From NCBI GenBank assembly GCA_964523675.1, contig CAZFZT010000046.1:1-25742 (forward strand): a DNA stretch of 25,742 bases, in the 5' to 3' direction. Positions 16,914 through 24,597 of this stretch are shown piece by piece. Source of the stretch: CAZFZT01 sp964523675 (GTDB taxonomy: Bacteria > Planctomycetota > Phycisphaerae > Phycisphaerales > SM1A02). Every line of letters begins with the position of its first letter. Position 1 is the stretch's first letter. A model generated the notes under the pieces. That model made no database searches, was not told the origin of the DNA, and was given only the letters and a program-made list of their open reading frames with translations. Both the position numbers and the translations under genes were made by a program.

Positions 16914-18524
16914 ATGACCATCGCGTTTAACGGCATCATTATCCTCATCATCGCCCTGATCGCGTACTGGTGGGCGAACCAGGGGCTCTTTAGCGCCATG
17001 CTTCACCTGCTTTGTGTGATTGCCGCTGGAGCCGTTGCACTGGCTTTGTATGAAGTGATTACTGTCCGGCTGTTGCTTCGGGGAACGTGGTTCGATGATT
17101 ATGCGTGGGGGGTGACGCTGGTGGGCCTGTTCGTGCTCTTTCTGGCCATCTTTCGCATTACGGCAGATAAGGTCGTCCATGCAAACGTCAACGTGCCGCT
17201 GTGGGCGAGCTATGCCTTCGGTGCTCCGATTGGAGCCGCGGCCGGCATTCTCACGATGGGCATCTACATGATCGGGGCGGGGATGATCCAGTCGCACCAG
17301 GAGGTCATGGGGTACGCCGGCTATGGCCGCACGCAGCGCACCGGCCAGGTGGAATATCTTGGCCCGACGCTGTTCGTTCCAGTGCATCGCTGGACCGGCG
17401 GCTTCTATGAATATCTCAGCGTCGGATCGCTTCACCCGACATTCACGGATAGCGCACTAGCCAAGGAGAATCCCGAGATCTATAAGCAGGCGAGTCTGCT
17501 TCGGGATAGCTTGGAGCAAGGCAAAGGAAAGCTTTCGATGGCGCCGGAGGCCGTGAACATCCGCGGCTTGACCATCGATCCCGAGTCTAACCGCTGCGCT
17601 GTTGAAGTTGAGTTCAGTGCGATTGCCCGCGACTGGGGCGAACAGCTCACGTTGTCGCGCTCACAGGTCCGTTTGATCGCCACGGCCAGTGGCAGTGATC
17701 GCGCTGTGGCTGTGCATCCCGATGCGTGGCAACAGCAGACGCGTGACAGTGGCGGCCAGCGACGCAGATTTCTCTTCAACACGATCTCGTCATACATCAC
17801 TTCCATTCCCGGTCAGGAGCGTGCATTGGCGGTGATCGAGTTCCGCTTGCCCGATGCCCGACATCAGCCCAAGTACATTCAGATCAGAGGCACCCGATTC
17901 GCGCTGCCGCCTGCAAAGGAAGGACTTGTCCTGCCCGGCGATGAAATCTTCGAGATCGAGCGCGTCGTGCTCGGCACCGCGTCGGCCATCGACGAACACG
18001 TGCAGGTCACGAACGATATCCGCCCGATTGTTGCGAGCACCAATCAGCCGCTCGGCACGCTCAAGATCCATGAGGATGGCAACTTGATTGTCAGCGGTCA
18101 GCACACCTTTGCCGGCTCGCGCGGCGACCGTCCGCCGATGAGTCTGATGATTCGTGGCATCCTTGAGCCGCCGGGCACTCGTGTGGTACAGCTCACGATC
18201 GAATGGGACCATCTCCACAACATCTTCCATACCGAGATTCGGCGTCGTGTGCCGGATTCAGCCCGCATTCGATTGGTTGATCACAATGGCGAAGCGTATT
18301 CGCCCATCGGCTACATCCTCGAGAGTCGTTCAGGCAACAGCATCCAGATCGAGCCGTCGCGTTACATGCCCACGCTTGCTGAGTTTCCCGTACTCGCGCA
18401 AGGTAGTGGCGACCGGCTGCGCATTATCTTCCGCGTCACCGAGGGTGTGACCATCCGCGGCTTTATGCTCGGCGACATCACCATGGGCCTGTGCGAGGTC
18501 GAGGTCAGCGGCCGTCGAAACTAG
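16914..18524 (+). CDS. CvpA-like membrane protein with a large C-terminal domain
   Basis: A 536-residue protein with four predicted helices in the first 125 residues (about 6-24, 27-49, 64-84, 97-122), with a CvpA-like pattern (NGIIILIIALIAYWWANQGLFSAMLHLL...). About 410 soluble residues follow with no membrane segment. They look beta-rich and include RRFLFNTISSYITSIPGQERALAVIEFRLPD and a second region around HNIFHTEIRRRVPDSARIRLVDHNGEAYSPIGY that reads like a sensor or adhesin fold. I do not recognise the C-terminal domain. It follows the GspE-like gene by 69 nt on the same strand and is probably the membrane partner of the two ATPase-family proteins. The CvpA relationship is by pattern only. 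Confidence 0.7.
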   Translation: MTIAFNGIIILIIALIAYWWANQGLFSAMLHLLCVIAAGAVALALYEVITVRLLLRGTWFDDYAWGVTLVGLFVLFLAIFRITADKVVHANVNVPLWASYAFGAPIGAAAGILTMGIYMIGAGMIQSHQEVMGYAGYGRTQRTGQVEYLGPTLFVPVHRWTGGFYEYLSVGSLHPTFTDSALAKENPEIYKQASLLRDSLEQGKGKLSMAPEAVNIRGLTIDPESNRCAVEVEFSAIARDWGEQLTLSRSQVRLIATASGSDRAVAVHPDAWQQQTRDSGGQRRRFLFNTISSYITSIPGQERALAVIEFRLPDARHQPKYIQIRGTRFALPPAKEGLVLPGDEIFEIERVVLGTASAIDEHVQVTNDIRPIVASTNQPLGTLKIHEDGNLIVSGQHTFAGSRGDRPPMSLMIRGILEPPGTRVVQLTIEWDHLHNIFHTEIRRRVPDSARIRLVDHNGEAYSPIGYILESRSGNSIQIEPSRYMPTLAEFPVLAQGSGDRLRIIFRVTEGVTIRGFMLGDITMGLCEVEVSGRRN

Positions 18525-18697
18525 AACGGCATGAATCCGTGTGTATCGCGGAGCACGGGTATTCCGCCTGCAAGAAACAGGGCGCGGACGGAACGTCCCC
18601 GCTCCCCTCGCCGATGCGCTTGAATCGGACCTGCTCTAGCCGCACCGCATGTGCAGGAGGAAATGATCTTGCCGGCGCATCTGTGCGACGGCCGAGG

Positions 18698-19768
18698 TCA
18701 AAGCCCAACGAAGCGGGCATAGATCGACCTCGCCCGCTCTGGCGCGTCGGTGCCTCGCACAATTGCGCGGCCATCTCTGAACAGGAGCAATGAAATCGGC
18801 TCGCCGTTTGTCCCGCGCTCCTCACGGAAATCGCCTCGCAATATCGATTCATCGAATCTGAATTCCCCGTGGGCGTTGAGCCGTTCAGCAAGCACAACAA
18901 AATCAAGCCCGTCGGCGGCGTCCCCTCTCGGCGTGATCTGAACGGCGTTGCGCCCGCAGAGCGTTGCAGCCCCATCGCCTGACCGGCGCTCAAGAAACTC
19001 AAAGCGATGCAGTCCGCAACACGGACATTGTGGATTCTTTGAGCCGGCGATGTCAAACCGTCGCAGTTCGTTACTCCACATATCAAGTGAAAGGAGCGAG
19101 CGATCCAGGGCGTCCCAGTTGTTCGTAAGCGCTTTGATCGCTTGCGCTGCCTGATGAGATGCGATCGTCGCCACCGCTGATCCCAGGACACCCGCCGTAT
19201 CACACGTAGGCGAGGAGCCGGCGGGCGGTGCGTCAGGGAACACGCAGCGCATGCACGGCCCGCCGTCCACAACTGCCATTGACATTCCGGTAGTGCCGAC
19301 CGCACCGCCATAGATGTACGGCATCGCATGCTTCACCGCGAGGTCGTTGAGCAGATACCGCGTCTCAAAGTTATCAAGTCCGTCAAGGATGATGTTTGCG
19401 CCTTGAAGAAGCCGCTCGGCATTGCGCGCGGTGAAATCCTCCACATGCGCGTGGATCGTTACATCGCTGTTGATACGCTCGAGACGCAGCCGTGCCGCCT
19501 CGGCTTTCGGCCGCTCGCTTTGTACATCGTCTTCATCAAACAGAATCTGCCGCTGCAGGTTCGTCATTTCAACGACATCGCGGTCCACGATCGTGATCTC
19601 CCCGACCCCGGCCCGGACAAGCGCATCGGCAATGACTGTGCCGAGCGCCCCGCAGCCGACCAGTAGCGCATGAGCAGATTGCAGCCGCTCCTGTCCTTCT
19701 CGGCCAATGCCCGGCAGAAGCATTTGCCGGTGGTACCGCTCGAGGTTGGGTTTGTCTCTTCCCATCAT
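18698..19768 (-). CDS. thiF: ThiF/MoeB/HesA family E1-like adenylyltransferase
   Basis: A 356-residue E1-like enzyme that should adenylate the C-terminal Gly-Gly of a small sulfur carrier (ThiS or MoaD type). The N-terminus RYHRQMLLPGIGREGQERL is typical. The nucleotide fold has GCGALGTVIADALVRAGVG (38-56), followed by VDRDVVEMTNLQRQ and the substrate loop LDGLDNFETRYLLND. The likely catalytic cysteine is Cys189 in SPTCDTAGVLGS. Zinc is bound by Cys172/Cys175 (PCMRC) and Cys248/Cys251 (CPCC). After LCGRNAVQI (271-278) there is an extra C-terminal domain of about 75 residues ending DGRAIVRGTDAPERARSIYARFVG, the same layout as the longer Bacillus-type ThiF proteins. No thiS, moaD or JAMM gene is adjacent. 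It lies 35 nt downstream of a secreted-protein gene. Confidence 0.9.
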   Translation of the reverse strand: MMGRDKPNLERYHRQMLLPGIGREGQERLQSAHALLVGCGALGTVIADALVRAGVGEITIVDRDVVEMTNLQRQILFDEDDVQSERPKAEAARLRLERINSDVTIHAHVEDFTARNAERLLQGANIILDGLDNFETRYLLNDLAVKHAMPYIYGGAVGTTGMSMAVVDGGPCMRCVFPDAPPAGSSPTCDTAGVLGSAVATIASHQAAQAIKALTNNWDALDRSLLSLDMWSNELRRFDIAGSKNPQCPCCGLHRFEFLERRSGDGAATLCGRNAVQITPRGDAADGLDFVVLAERLNAHGEFRFDESILRGDFREERGTNGEPISLLLFRDGRAIVRGTDAPERARSIYARFVGL

Positions 19769-19803
19769 CAGCGCCTGCGGCCTTTCATGTTTACTGCGAG
19801 AAG

Positions 19804-20685
19804 CTACTGCTCCCCCGCCAGACGTTCATTCCAGTTTTCGACATCGCGCTGCGTCACGGCCGCTGTTGAAAACGTCACACGCACCGAGCCATCGGCCATG
19901 AACGTCACCTCATGAACCAGTCGCCGGCGCAGCCCTGCCAAGCGCTGCGCGAACTGCCCGATCGCTGCCCGTTCCCGCGCGGCAATCGTCTGATCACGAG
20001 CGCTCTCGCTCATCGATTCGCTGATCTGCCTCTTGATGTGCGACGGCATCCACGCGGCTCGGATGTGCGCTGCGCAGCTCTCAAGCAACAGAAGCAGCGG
20101 CCGCATCCCCGCAGCGCCGCTCCGCTCCCTCACCCATGCGCGCAGTTCAGTTGCAGGTCGGTTCATCAACTCTGCCGCCTGCGTCCTTCGATCAAGTTCT
20201 CGATTCACCTCGCGCAGCTGTGCAAGGTCGTTGTTTGACAGAGTCCCGGCATCAGCAGCGCGGTTGAAGAGATCGATGACCTCCTCCGAACCGCGCGGAT
20301 TCTCTGCCATCGCGGGCAATTGATCGAGAAACCTCGCGAACTGCCGGTCGCTCATCTCAGGAAGCGGCGCATCGAAGCTCGTCAATTGCCACCGAATGTA
20401 CGCATCAATGAAGCCGTCACGATGCTGCGGTTCGACAAGCGCCTGTGAAACCTCGTGGCTGCCGATTGTCCTCGCACACCGTGAGGCAGCATTCGGAACC
20501 TCATGCCGCAGAAATCCATCACGCTTTGCGTCGCGGGCTTCGTCGGTCAACTGGCTCACCAGATCGCGAAGTGCGCTGAGCGATGAGCGTCTTGGCGGAT
20601 CCAAATCCGCACGCGCGGCATCGCCTGCGGCAAGTGCGAGCGCCGCCGCAAAGGTCATGAGGCGCCATGAAAAACTCCCGATCAT
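19804..20685 (-). CDS. secreted protein of unknown function, helix-rich
   Basis: A 293-residue protein I do not recognise. An N-terminal signal peptide (SWRLMTFAAALALAAGDAARA, cleavage near residue 25) points to export. The mature part is strongly helical and charged (RDLVSQLTDEARDAKRDGFLRHEV, NDLAQLREVNRELDRRTQAAELMNRPATELRAWV, ISESMSESARDQTIAARERAAIGQFAQRLAGLRRRLVHEV). It ends in a short beta-like segment (VTFMADGSVRVTFSTAAVTQRDVENWNERLAG). No catalytic motif or lipobox is visible. I use ATG 20685; the ATG at 20694 overlaps a TATCAT box placed 7 nt before 20685. It precedes the ThiF-like gene on the same strand and follows rpsG. Confidence 0.72.
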   Translation of the reverse strand: MIGSFSWRLMTFAAALALAAGDAARADLDPPRRSSLSALRDLVSQLTDEARDAKRDGFLRHEVPNAASRCARTIGSHEVSQALVEPQHRDGFIDAYIRWQLTSFDAPLPEMSDRQFARFLDQLPAMAENPRGSEEVIDLFNRAADAGTLSNNDLAQLREVNRELDRRTQAAELMNRPATELRAWVRERSGAAGMRPLLLLLESCAAHIRAAWMPSHIKRQISESMSESARDQTIAARERAAIGQFAQRLAGLRRRLVHEVTFMADGSVRVTFSTAAVTQRDVENWNERLAGEQ

Positions 20686-20692
20686 GAGGGGC

Positions 20693-20698
20693 ATGATA
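20693..20698 (-). promoter_or_regulatory. -10-like box of a probable leaderless promoter (secreted protein)
   Basis: TATCAT on the minus strand lies 7 nt before ATG 20685, with no Shine-Dalgarno. It overlaps the alternative ATG at 20694 and argues against that start. Confidence 0.45.
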
Positions 20699-20768
20699 GG
20701 GAGTTCTTGTGCAGGTGTTGAGGGCAGCTTCCTGGCTGCCGATGGCTCGGAACCGCGGTATCAGGTTC

Positions 20769-21263
20769 TTACCACGCGAAGTGCGCGAATGCCTTATTGG
20801 CCTCAGCCATGCGGTGGGTGTTCTCGCGCACGGTCATGGCCTTGCCTTCACCCTTTGCGGCGTCGTACAACTCTCGCGCCAGGCGATTCCCCATCGGCTT
20901 GCCGCTCTCGTCACGGCAGGCAGTAATGATCCAGCGGAACGCCAGCGACTGCCGCCGCCTTGCGTTGACTTGCATCGGAACCTGGTAGTTGGCGCCCCCG
21001 ACGCGCTTCGAGCGAACTTCAACATCTGGCTTGACGTTCTCAATCGCCTTGAGGAAAACCTCGATCGCAGTGCCGGGCATTCCTTCGGCCTTCTCCTTCT
21101 CAATGCGCTTCTGAATTTGGTCCATCGCATCGTACATCACGCGCTGCGCAACGGCCTTCTTGCCATCAAGCATGATGCAGTTAATGAACTTGGCGAGAAC
21201 CTTGTCGTTAAACCTCGGGTCGGGCCGAAGTTGCTCTTCGGACTTCGTGATACGTCCAGCCAT
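20769..21263 (-). CDS. rpsG: 30S ribosomal protein S7
   Basis: S7 binds the 3' domain of 16S rRNA and nucleates assembly of the small-subunit head. The 164-residue sequence shows the family motifs PDPRFNDKVLAKFINCIMLDGKKAVAQRVMYDAMD, KAIENVKPDVEVRSKRVGGANYQVPMQV, RRRQSLAFRWIITACRD and the C-terminal THRMAEANKAFAHFAW. It is slightly longer than the 156-residue E. coli-type protein because of a short insertion around residues 52-60. AAGGAGG sits 6 nt before the ATG, one of the strongest Shine-Dalgarno sequences in the window. It follows rpsL by 174 bp as in the str operon, but fusA and tuf do not follow. Confidence 0.98.
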   Translation of the reverse strand: MAGRITKSEEQLRPDPRFNDKVLAKFINCIMLDGKKAVAQRVMYDAMDQIQKRIEKEKAEGMPGTAIEVFLKAIENVKPDVEVRSKRVGGANYQVPMQVNARRRQSLAFRWIITACRDESGKPMGNRLARELYDAAKGEGKAMTVRENTHRMAEANKAFAHFAW

Positions 21264-21412
21264 GAGTGGCCTCCTTCTGGCTCATCTATCCACCGGCGGT
21301 GACCGGCGGATTGTCTGTTCACCGCGACTTGACGATACGAGAGGCGAAGTGTCGCGATTACTTGCCTATTGCCGCGTGCGGGCCCGCTTCGAACGAATGA
21401 CCCGCAGGGCTG

Positions 21413-21430
21413 TCCCCGGCGAACCGGGGA
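21413..21430 (-). other. stable hairpin between rpsL and rpsG
   Basis: On the minus strand TCCCCGG and CCGGGGA form a perfect 7-bp stem around TTCG, starting 8 nt after the rpsL stop. No U-tract follows, so it is more likely an RNA-processing, stability or partial attenuation element than an intrinsic terminator. Confidence 0.5.
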
Positions 21431-21437
21431 GGATGTC

Positions 21438-21809
21438 TTACTTCTTGCGCTTCGCTCCGTACTTCGAGCGCCCCTGCTGCCGGCCGTCAACGCCGAGCGT
21501 ATCAAGCGAGCCGCGCACAACGTGATAGCGCACGCCGGGAAGATCGCGCACTCTTCCGCCACGGACGAGCACGATGGAGTGCTCCTGCAGGTTGTGCCCT
21601 TCTCCGCCAATGTATGCAGTCACTTCCTTCCCATTCGAGAGCCGAACACGGGCAACCTTGCGGAGCGCGGAGTTCGGCTTCTTCGGCGTGACGGTACGGA
21701 CTTGAAGGCAGACGCCTCGCTTCTGCGGGCATGCATCAAGATCGCGCACCTTACTCTTGGCTTTGGGTGAGCGGCGGGGATTGCGGACGAGTTGGTTCAG
21801 CGTTGGCAT
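21438..21809 (-). CDS. rpsL: 30S ribosomal protein S12
   Basis: S12 is part of the decoding centre and helps set translational accuracy. The 123-residue protein opens MPTLNQLVRNPRR and carries the universal motifs ACPQKRGVCLQVRTVTPKKPNSALRKVARVRLSNGKEVTAYIGGEGHNLQEHS and GRVRDLPGVRYHVVRGSLD. The streptomycin-site lysines in TPKKPNS and the later loop, which reads GRVRDLPG, have the usual bacterial form. The frame runs far upstream, but the real start is ATG 21809 by homology, with GGAG 12 nt before it. A good sigma-70-type promoter lies just upstream. It is divergent from mqnA. Confidence 0.98.
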   Translation of the reverse strand: MPTLNQLVRNPRRSPKAKSKVRDLDACPQKRGVCLQVRTVTPKKPNSALRKVARVRLSNGKEVTAYIGGEGHNLQEHSIVLVRGGRVRDLPGVRYHVVRGSLDTLGVDGRQQGRSKYGAKRKK

Positions 21810-21843
21810 GGGAAGCGGAAACTCCAGAAATATCGAGCCGCAT

Positions 21844-21872
21844 AGTGTAGCGGCGGCCTCCTTCGATGGCAA
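21844..21872 (-). promoter_or_regulatory. sigma-70-type promoter of rpsL
   Basis: TTGCCA (21867-21872) and TACACT (21844-21849) are separated by exactly 17 bp on the minus strand. Transcription would begin near 21837, giving a leader of about 28 nt. It is the best -35/-10 pair seen in the window. Confidence 0.65.
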
Positions 21873-21950
21873 CCTCTCACAGCCCTTCGTTGAAAACCCG
21901 CGACCTCCCCGAATCGAATCGGACGCCCCCCTCGGGGCGGCTCTCGCACT

Positions 21951-21956
21951 TACCAT
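21951..21956 (+). promoter_or_regulatory. -10-like box of a probable near-leaderless promoter (mqnA)
   Basis: TACCAT lies 9 nt before the mqnA ATG at 21966, so the leader would be only about 3 nt. No Shine-Dalgarno is present. Confidence 0.4.
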
Positions 21957-21965
21957 ACGCTTGAT

Positions 21966-22847
21966 ATGTCCGCCACAACCACCACTGCCCCTCTGCGCCC
22001 CCAACCGGACGCTACTGCCCCCATTCGCCTGGGGGTCGTGAGCTTTGTCAACACCCTGCCCCTCATTGACGGCCTCGAGCACCTGAGCGATCTCTGCTTG
22101 CGCCACTCCGTCCCAAGCCGCCTCATCGACCAACTCCTGGGCGGCGAGGTTGAGGCGGCTCTTTGCTCGTCGATCGACTACCAGCGGTCTCCTGAGCCGC
22201 TGATCGTCCTTCCAGCAGGTGCTCTCGGCTGTGATGGCCCGACGCTCACTGTCCGGCTCTACTCGGCCGTTCCCGTGGGCGAGATTACCAGGGTTCACTG
22301 TGACACTGACAGCCACAGTTCCGTGGCGCTCCTTCGGATACTTTTGAAAGAGCTTCACGGCATCGAACCCGAATTGATCGACTACAACGCGCGCGAACAC
22401 GTCGCCAACAATCGGCCGCTCGACTGGCCGGAGTCGATGCTTTTGATAGGCGACAAGGTCGTCACTGACTCGCCTCCGGCGGTACGGTATCCACATCAAC
22501 TCGATTTGGGCGCCGTGTGGCGGGAACTCACCGGCTTACCGTTCGTCTTTGCAGCTTGGATGGCAAGGGCGGGCGCCGATGTCCACCGGCTGCGCATAGC
22601 CATGTCGGTTCTTGACCGGCAGCGCCGCTACAACTGCGAGCGGCTCGACCTCATCGTCGAACGTCGCGCACGACCACGCAACTGGCCGGCTGATCTTGCA
22701 AGTGAGTACCTCAAGCAGCGACTGGTGTACACGTTTGGCGACCGACAGCGCCAGGCGATGGAACTCTTCTTCCAGAAGGCGGCGGCTCTGGGAATCATTG
22801 AACGCGCCCGCCCCTTAGTGGTTCTCGATCCCCGTGACCAGCACTGA
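21966..22847 (+). CDS. mqnA: MqnA-type chorismate dehydratase (futalosine menaquinone pathway)
   Basis: A 293-residue protein of the MqnA/MqnD (VarR/periplasmic-binding-like) family. It opens IRLGVVSFVNTLPLIDGLEHL, where MqnA proteins have I(R/K)xGxVxYxNxxPL, followed by SRLIDQLLGGEVEAALCSSIDYQRS, the usual substrate-side segment. Next are the hinge region TLTVRLYSAVPVGEITRVHCDTDSHSSVALLRILL, then MLLIGDKVV and LDLGAVWRELTGLPFVFAAWMAR. MqnA converts chorismate to 3-enolpyruvoylbenzoate, the first step of the futalosine route. Assignment to MqnA rather than MqnD rests on the SFVN/SSIDY and IGDKVV motifs. No other mqn gene is in the window. A possibly disordered 18-residue N-terminal tail precedes the fold. 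The sigma-like gene follows 29 nt downstream. Confidence 0.9.
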   Translation: MSATTTTAPLRPQPDATAPIRLGVVSFVNTLPLIDGLEHLSDLCLRHSVPSRLIDQLLGGEVEAALCSSIDYQRSPEPLIVLPAGALGCDGPTLTVRLYSAVPVGEITRVHCDTDSHSSVALLRILLKELHGIEPELIDYNAREHVANNRPLDWPESMLLIGDKVVTDSPPAVRYPHQLDLGAVWRELTGLPFVFAAWMARAGADVHRLRIAMSVLDRQRRYNCERLDLIVERRARPRNWPADLASEYLKQRLVYTFGDRQRQAMELFFQKAAALGIIERARPLVVLDPRDQH

Positions 22848-22876
22848 CAGCTGCCTGCACCACGACGGCTCGACTC

Positions 22877-24547
22877 ATGCCGCGTATCGCACGTTTCACC
22901 ATCGCATCCATCGCTGAACTCACGCGCCAACTGCGCTTCGCCCCGGCCGAGACGCGCGCGAAGCAAATGGATGCTGCTGAACTGCTTGCCTCCGAGATCG
23001 ATCCCGACCAACTCTACCCGGAAGATTTCGTCATCTTCCGCATCACGGGCTACCGCCCGCAGCGGATGGAGAACCCTGCCGTGCTGGTCGGTGACGCCCT
23101 GCTCGGCGATCTTGTTAACTTCATTCAGCACCTGAGCGACGAACTGCAATTGCCTGCGGGGTACCGTTCACGTCAAGCTGTGCCGCTCGAGGAAGTCGCG
23201 CAGCGTTTGAACGTTTCGCTGAAGACCGTCCAGCGCTACCGGAGGCGCGGCCTCATCTGTCATTACGTTCAGTTCAGCGCGAATGACAAGCGGCTCTCAT
23301 GCTTTGAGGATGCACTGGCTCGATTCATCAACGGGCATAAGGAGACCGTGAAGCAGGCGAGCGCGTTCAGCAGAATCGACAACTCGGTGGCAGAGAAGAT
23401 CATTGGTGAAGCTCGCGATATGCGCCACATGCGGAAGCTGTCGTTGAATGTGGTCGCCCGCAAACTCGCCACCAAACACAACCGCGCCCACGAAACAGTG
23501 CGCCTGATGCTGCGCAAGCATGACCGCAGCAGCGATGATCCCATCTTCGCCGAGCGTGGGCCGTTGACGGAGCGAGACAGCCGCCTGCTCCACCGCGCAT
23601 GGGCTTGGGGCGTACCGGTTGCGGTGATGGCGGATCGCTTCGGCCGAACCACGACGACCATCCATCGCGCCATCAACCGCCGGCGTGGCCAGTTGCTATG
23701 TAATCTGAATCTGTCGTATGTCAAGCTGCCCACCTTCTCACGAGATGATGCTGCCCAGGTCATTTTGTCGGTGCCGGCTGTGCGCGAAGGACTGGATCGG
23801 ACTCTGCCGAATGATGATGCGCTCGCCTTCATTGATGCTGCACATGAGTATCATGAGGCGCCTGAAACGGAAGTCGGCTTGCTCGCGGCCTACAACTTTC
23901 TCAAGCGCCGCGCTGTGGCCGGGATGCACCGCTTTGACGACTGGCCCCGGACATCTGACCTCGACCGAGTCGAAACGGACCTTCGGTGGGCGTCGCGACT
24001 CAAGCGGCGACTGCTCTGCATTGGAGTCAAAACCGCGCTCAGCCGCGTGGAACAGAATCTGCACCGTCCACTGCGCGAGCAGCCCGCCGACCGTGTGATT
24101 GCGGCAATTCGCACGGCCGTGCAGATCGTGGGCAGCGTCATCGAAACACTTGATCCCTCCAAGGATCAACAGCTGGCGAGGGTGACCGCTTACAGCACCG
24201 ATCGAGCGCTGGCACGGGATGATCGCCTTCTGGAGAAGCCGGGACGTGCCGCGGCTCGGCATGATGCGCAGATCGCTGTTGTCGATCTCTTCCGGGCCGT
24301 CGCGCCGTGGGAGACGTTTCTCAACAGCCGAGAGCGCCTGAAGACGCACCTCGCGACGCTCGATGCACCTGCGCAGGAGCTGCTGGCGCTTCGCTACGGC
24401 TGGACAGGTTGCGCGCCATGCACAATCGCGGAGCTTGCGCAGCGCACGGGAGCAAGGCCGGCCACGATTGCACGGCGCTTGACCGCGATCGAACGCCAAC
24501 TTCTGGCCGCGATGCACAGTGAGAAGAACAGCCCGGCCGAGCGATGA
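22877..24547 (+). CDS. divergent sigma-70-like, multi-HTH regulatory protein
   Basis: A 556-residue protein with no enzyme motifs but several DNA-binding-like segments. A MerR-type HTH is at 103-127 (PLEEVAQRLNVSLKTVQRYRRRGLI). A second HTH-like unit is at 231-265 (ERDSRLLHRAWAWGVPVAVMADRFGRTTTTIHRAIN). A region resembling sigma-70 region 2 runs from 331 to 447, with AAYNFLKRRA, RLKRRLLCIGVKTALSRVEQNL and LDPSKDQQLARVTAYSTDRALAR. A region-4-like HTH is at 494-543 (LDAPAQELLALRYGW...TIAELAQRTGARPATIARRLTAIERQL). This looks like a very divergent, large sigma factor or sigma-derived regulator. The -10-melting aromatic cluster of classical region 2.3 is not obvious. It follows mqnA by 29 nt. Exact function is unknown. 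Confidence 0.72.
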   Translation: MPRIARFTIASIAELTRQLRFAPAETRAKQMDAAELLASEIDPDQLYPEDFVIFRITGYRPQRMENPAVLVGDALLGDLVNFIQHLSDELQLPAGYRSRQAVPLEEVAQRLNVSLKTVQRYRRRGLICHYVQFSANDKRLSCFEDALARFINGHKETVKQASAFSRIDNSVAEKIIGEARDMRHMRKLSLNVVARKLATKHNRAHETVRLMLRKHDRSSDDPIFAERGPLTERDSRLLHRAWAWGVPVAVMADRFGRTTTTIHRAINRRRGQLLCNLNLSYVKLPTFSRDDAAQVILSVPAVREGLDRTLPNDDALAFIDAAHEYHEAPETEVGLLAAYNFLKRRAVAGMHRFDDWPRTSDLDRVETDLRWASRLKRRLLCIGVKTALSRVEQNLHRPLREQPADRVIAAIRTAVQIVGSVIETLDPSKDQQLARVTAYSTDRALARDDRLLEKPGRAAARHDAQIAVVDLFRAVAPWETFLNSRERLKTHLATLDAPAQELLALRYGWTGCAPCTIAELAQRTGARPATIARRLTAIERQLLAAMHSEKNSPAER

Positions 24548-24561
24548 TCGGCCGGGCTGTT
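24527..24561. terminator. bidirectional intrinsic-type terminator
   Basis: AACAGCCCGGCCGA (24527-24540) and TCGGCCGGGCTGTT (24548-24561) form a perfect 14-bp stem with a 7-nt loop. The left arm and loop are the last codons and stop of the sigma-like gene. It lies between that gene and the convergent rpsI, and moderately T-rich sequence follows on both strands, so it probably ends both transcripts. Confidence 0.8.
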
Positions 24562-24597
24562 GGATCTCGTTTGATCTCTTGTCGACCTTTGCGACGC

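Noticed and set aside
15108..17435. Long minus-strand frames opposite the pseudo-GspE gene
   Set aside because: They are shadows of the plus-strand operon, rich in Arg/His with no recognisable domain.
18525..18697. Possible terminators between the CvpA-like and thiF genes
   Set aside because: Only 5-bp stems (GCCGT/ACGGC and GGACG/CGTCC) without U-tracts were found.
20723..20740. GGCAGC/GCTGCC hairpin after rpsG
   Set aside because: Only a 6-bp stem without a U-tract; not enough to call a terminator.
21810..22499. Upstream extension of rpsL into a 353-residue frame
   Set aside because: It is antisense to mqnA, and S12 begins at MPTLNQL (21809), just downstream of a good promoter.
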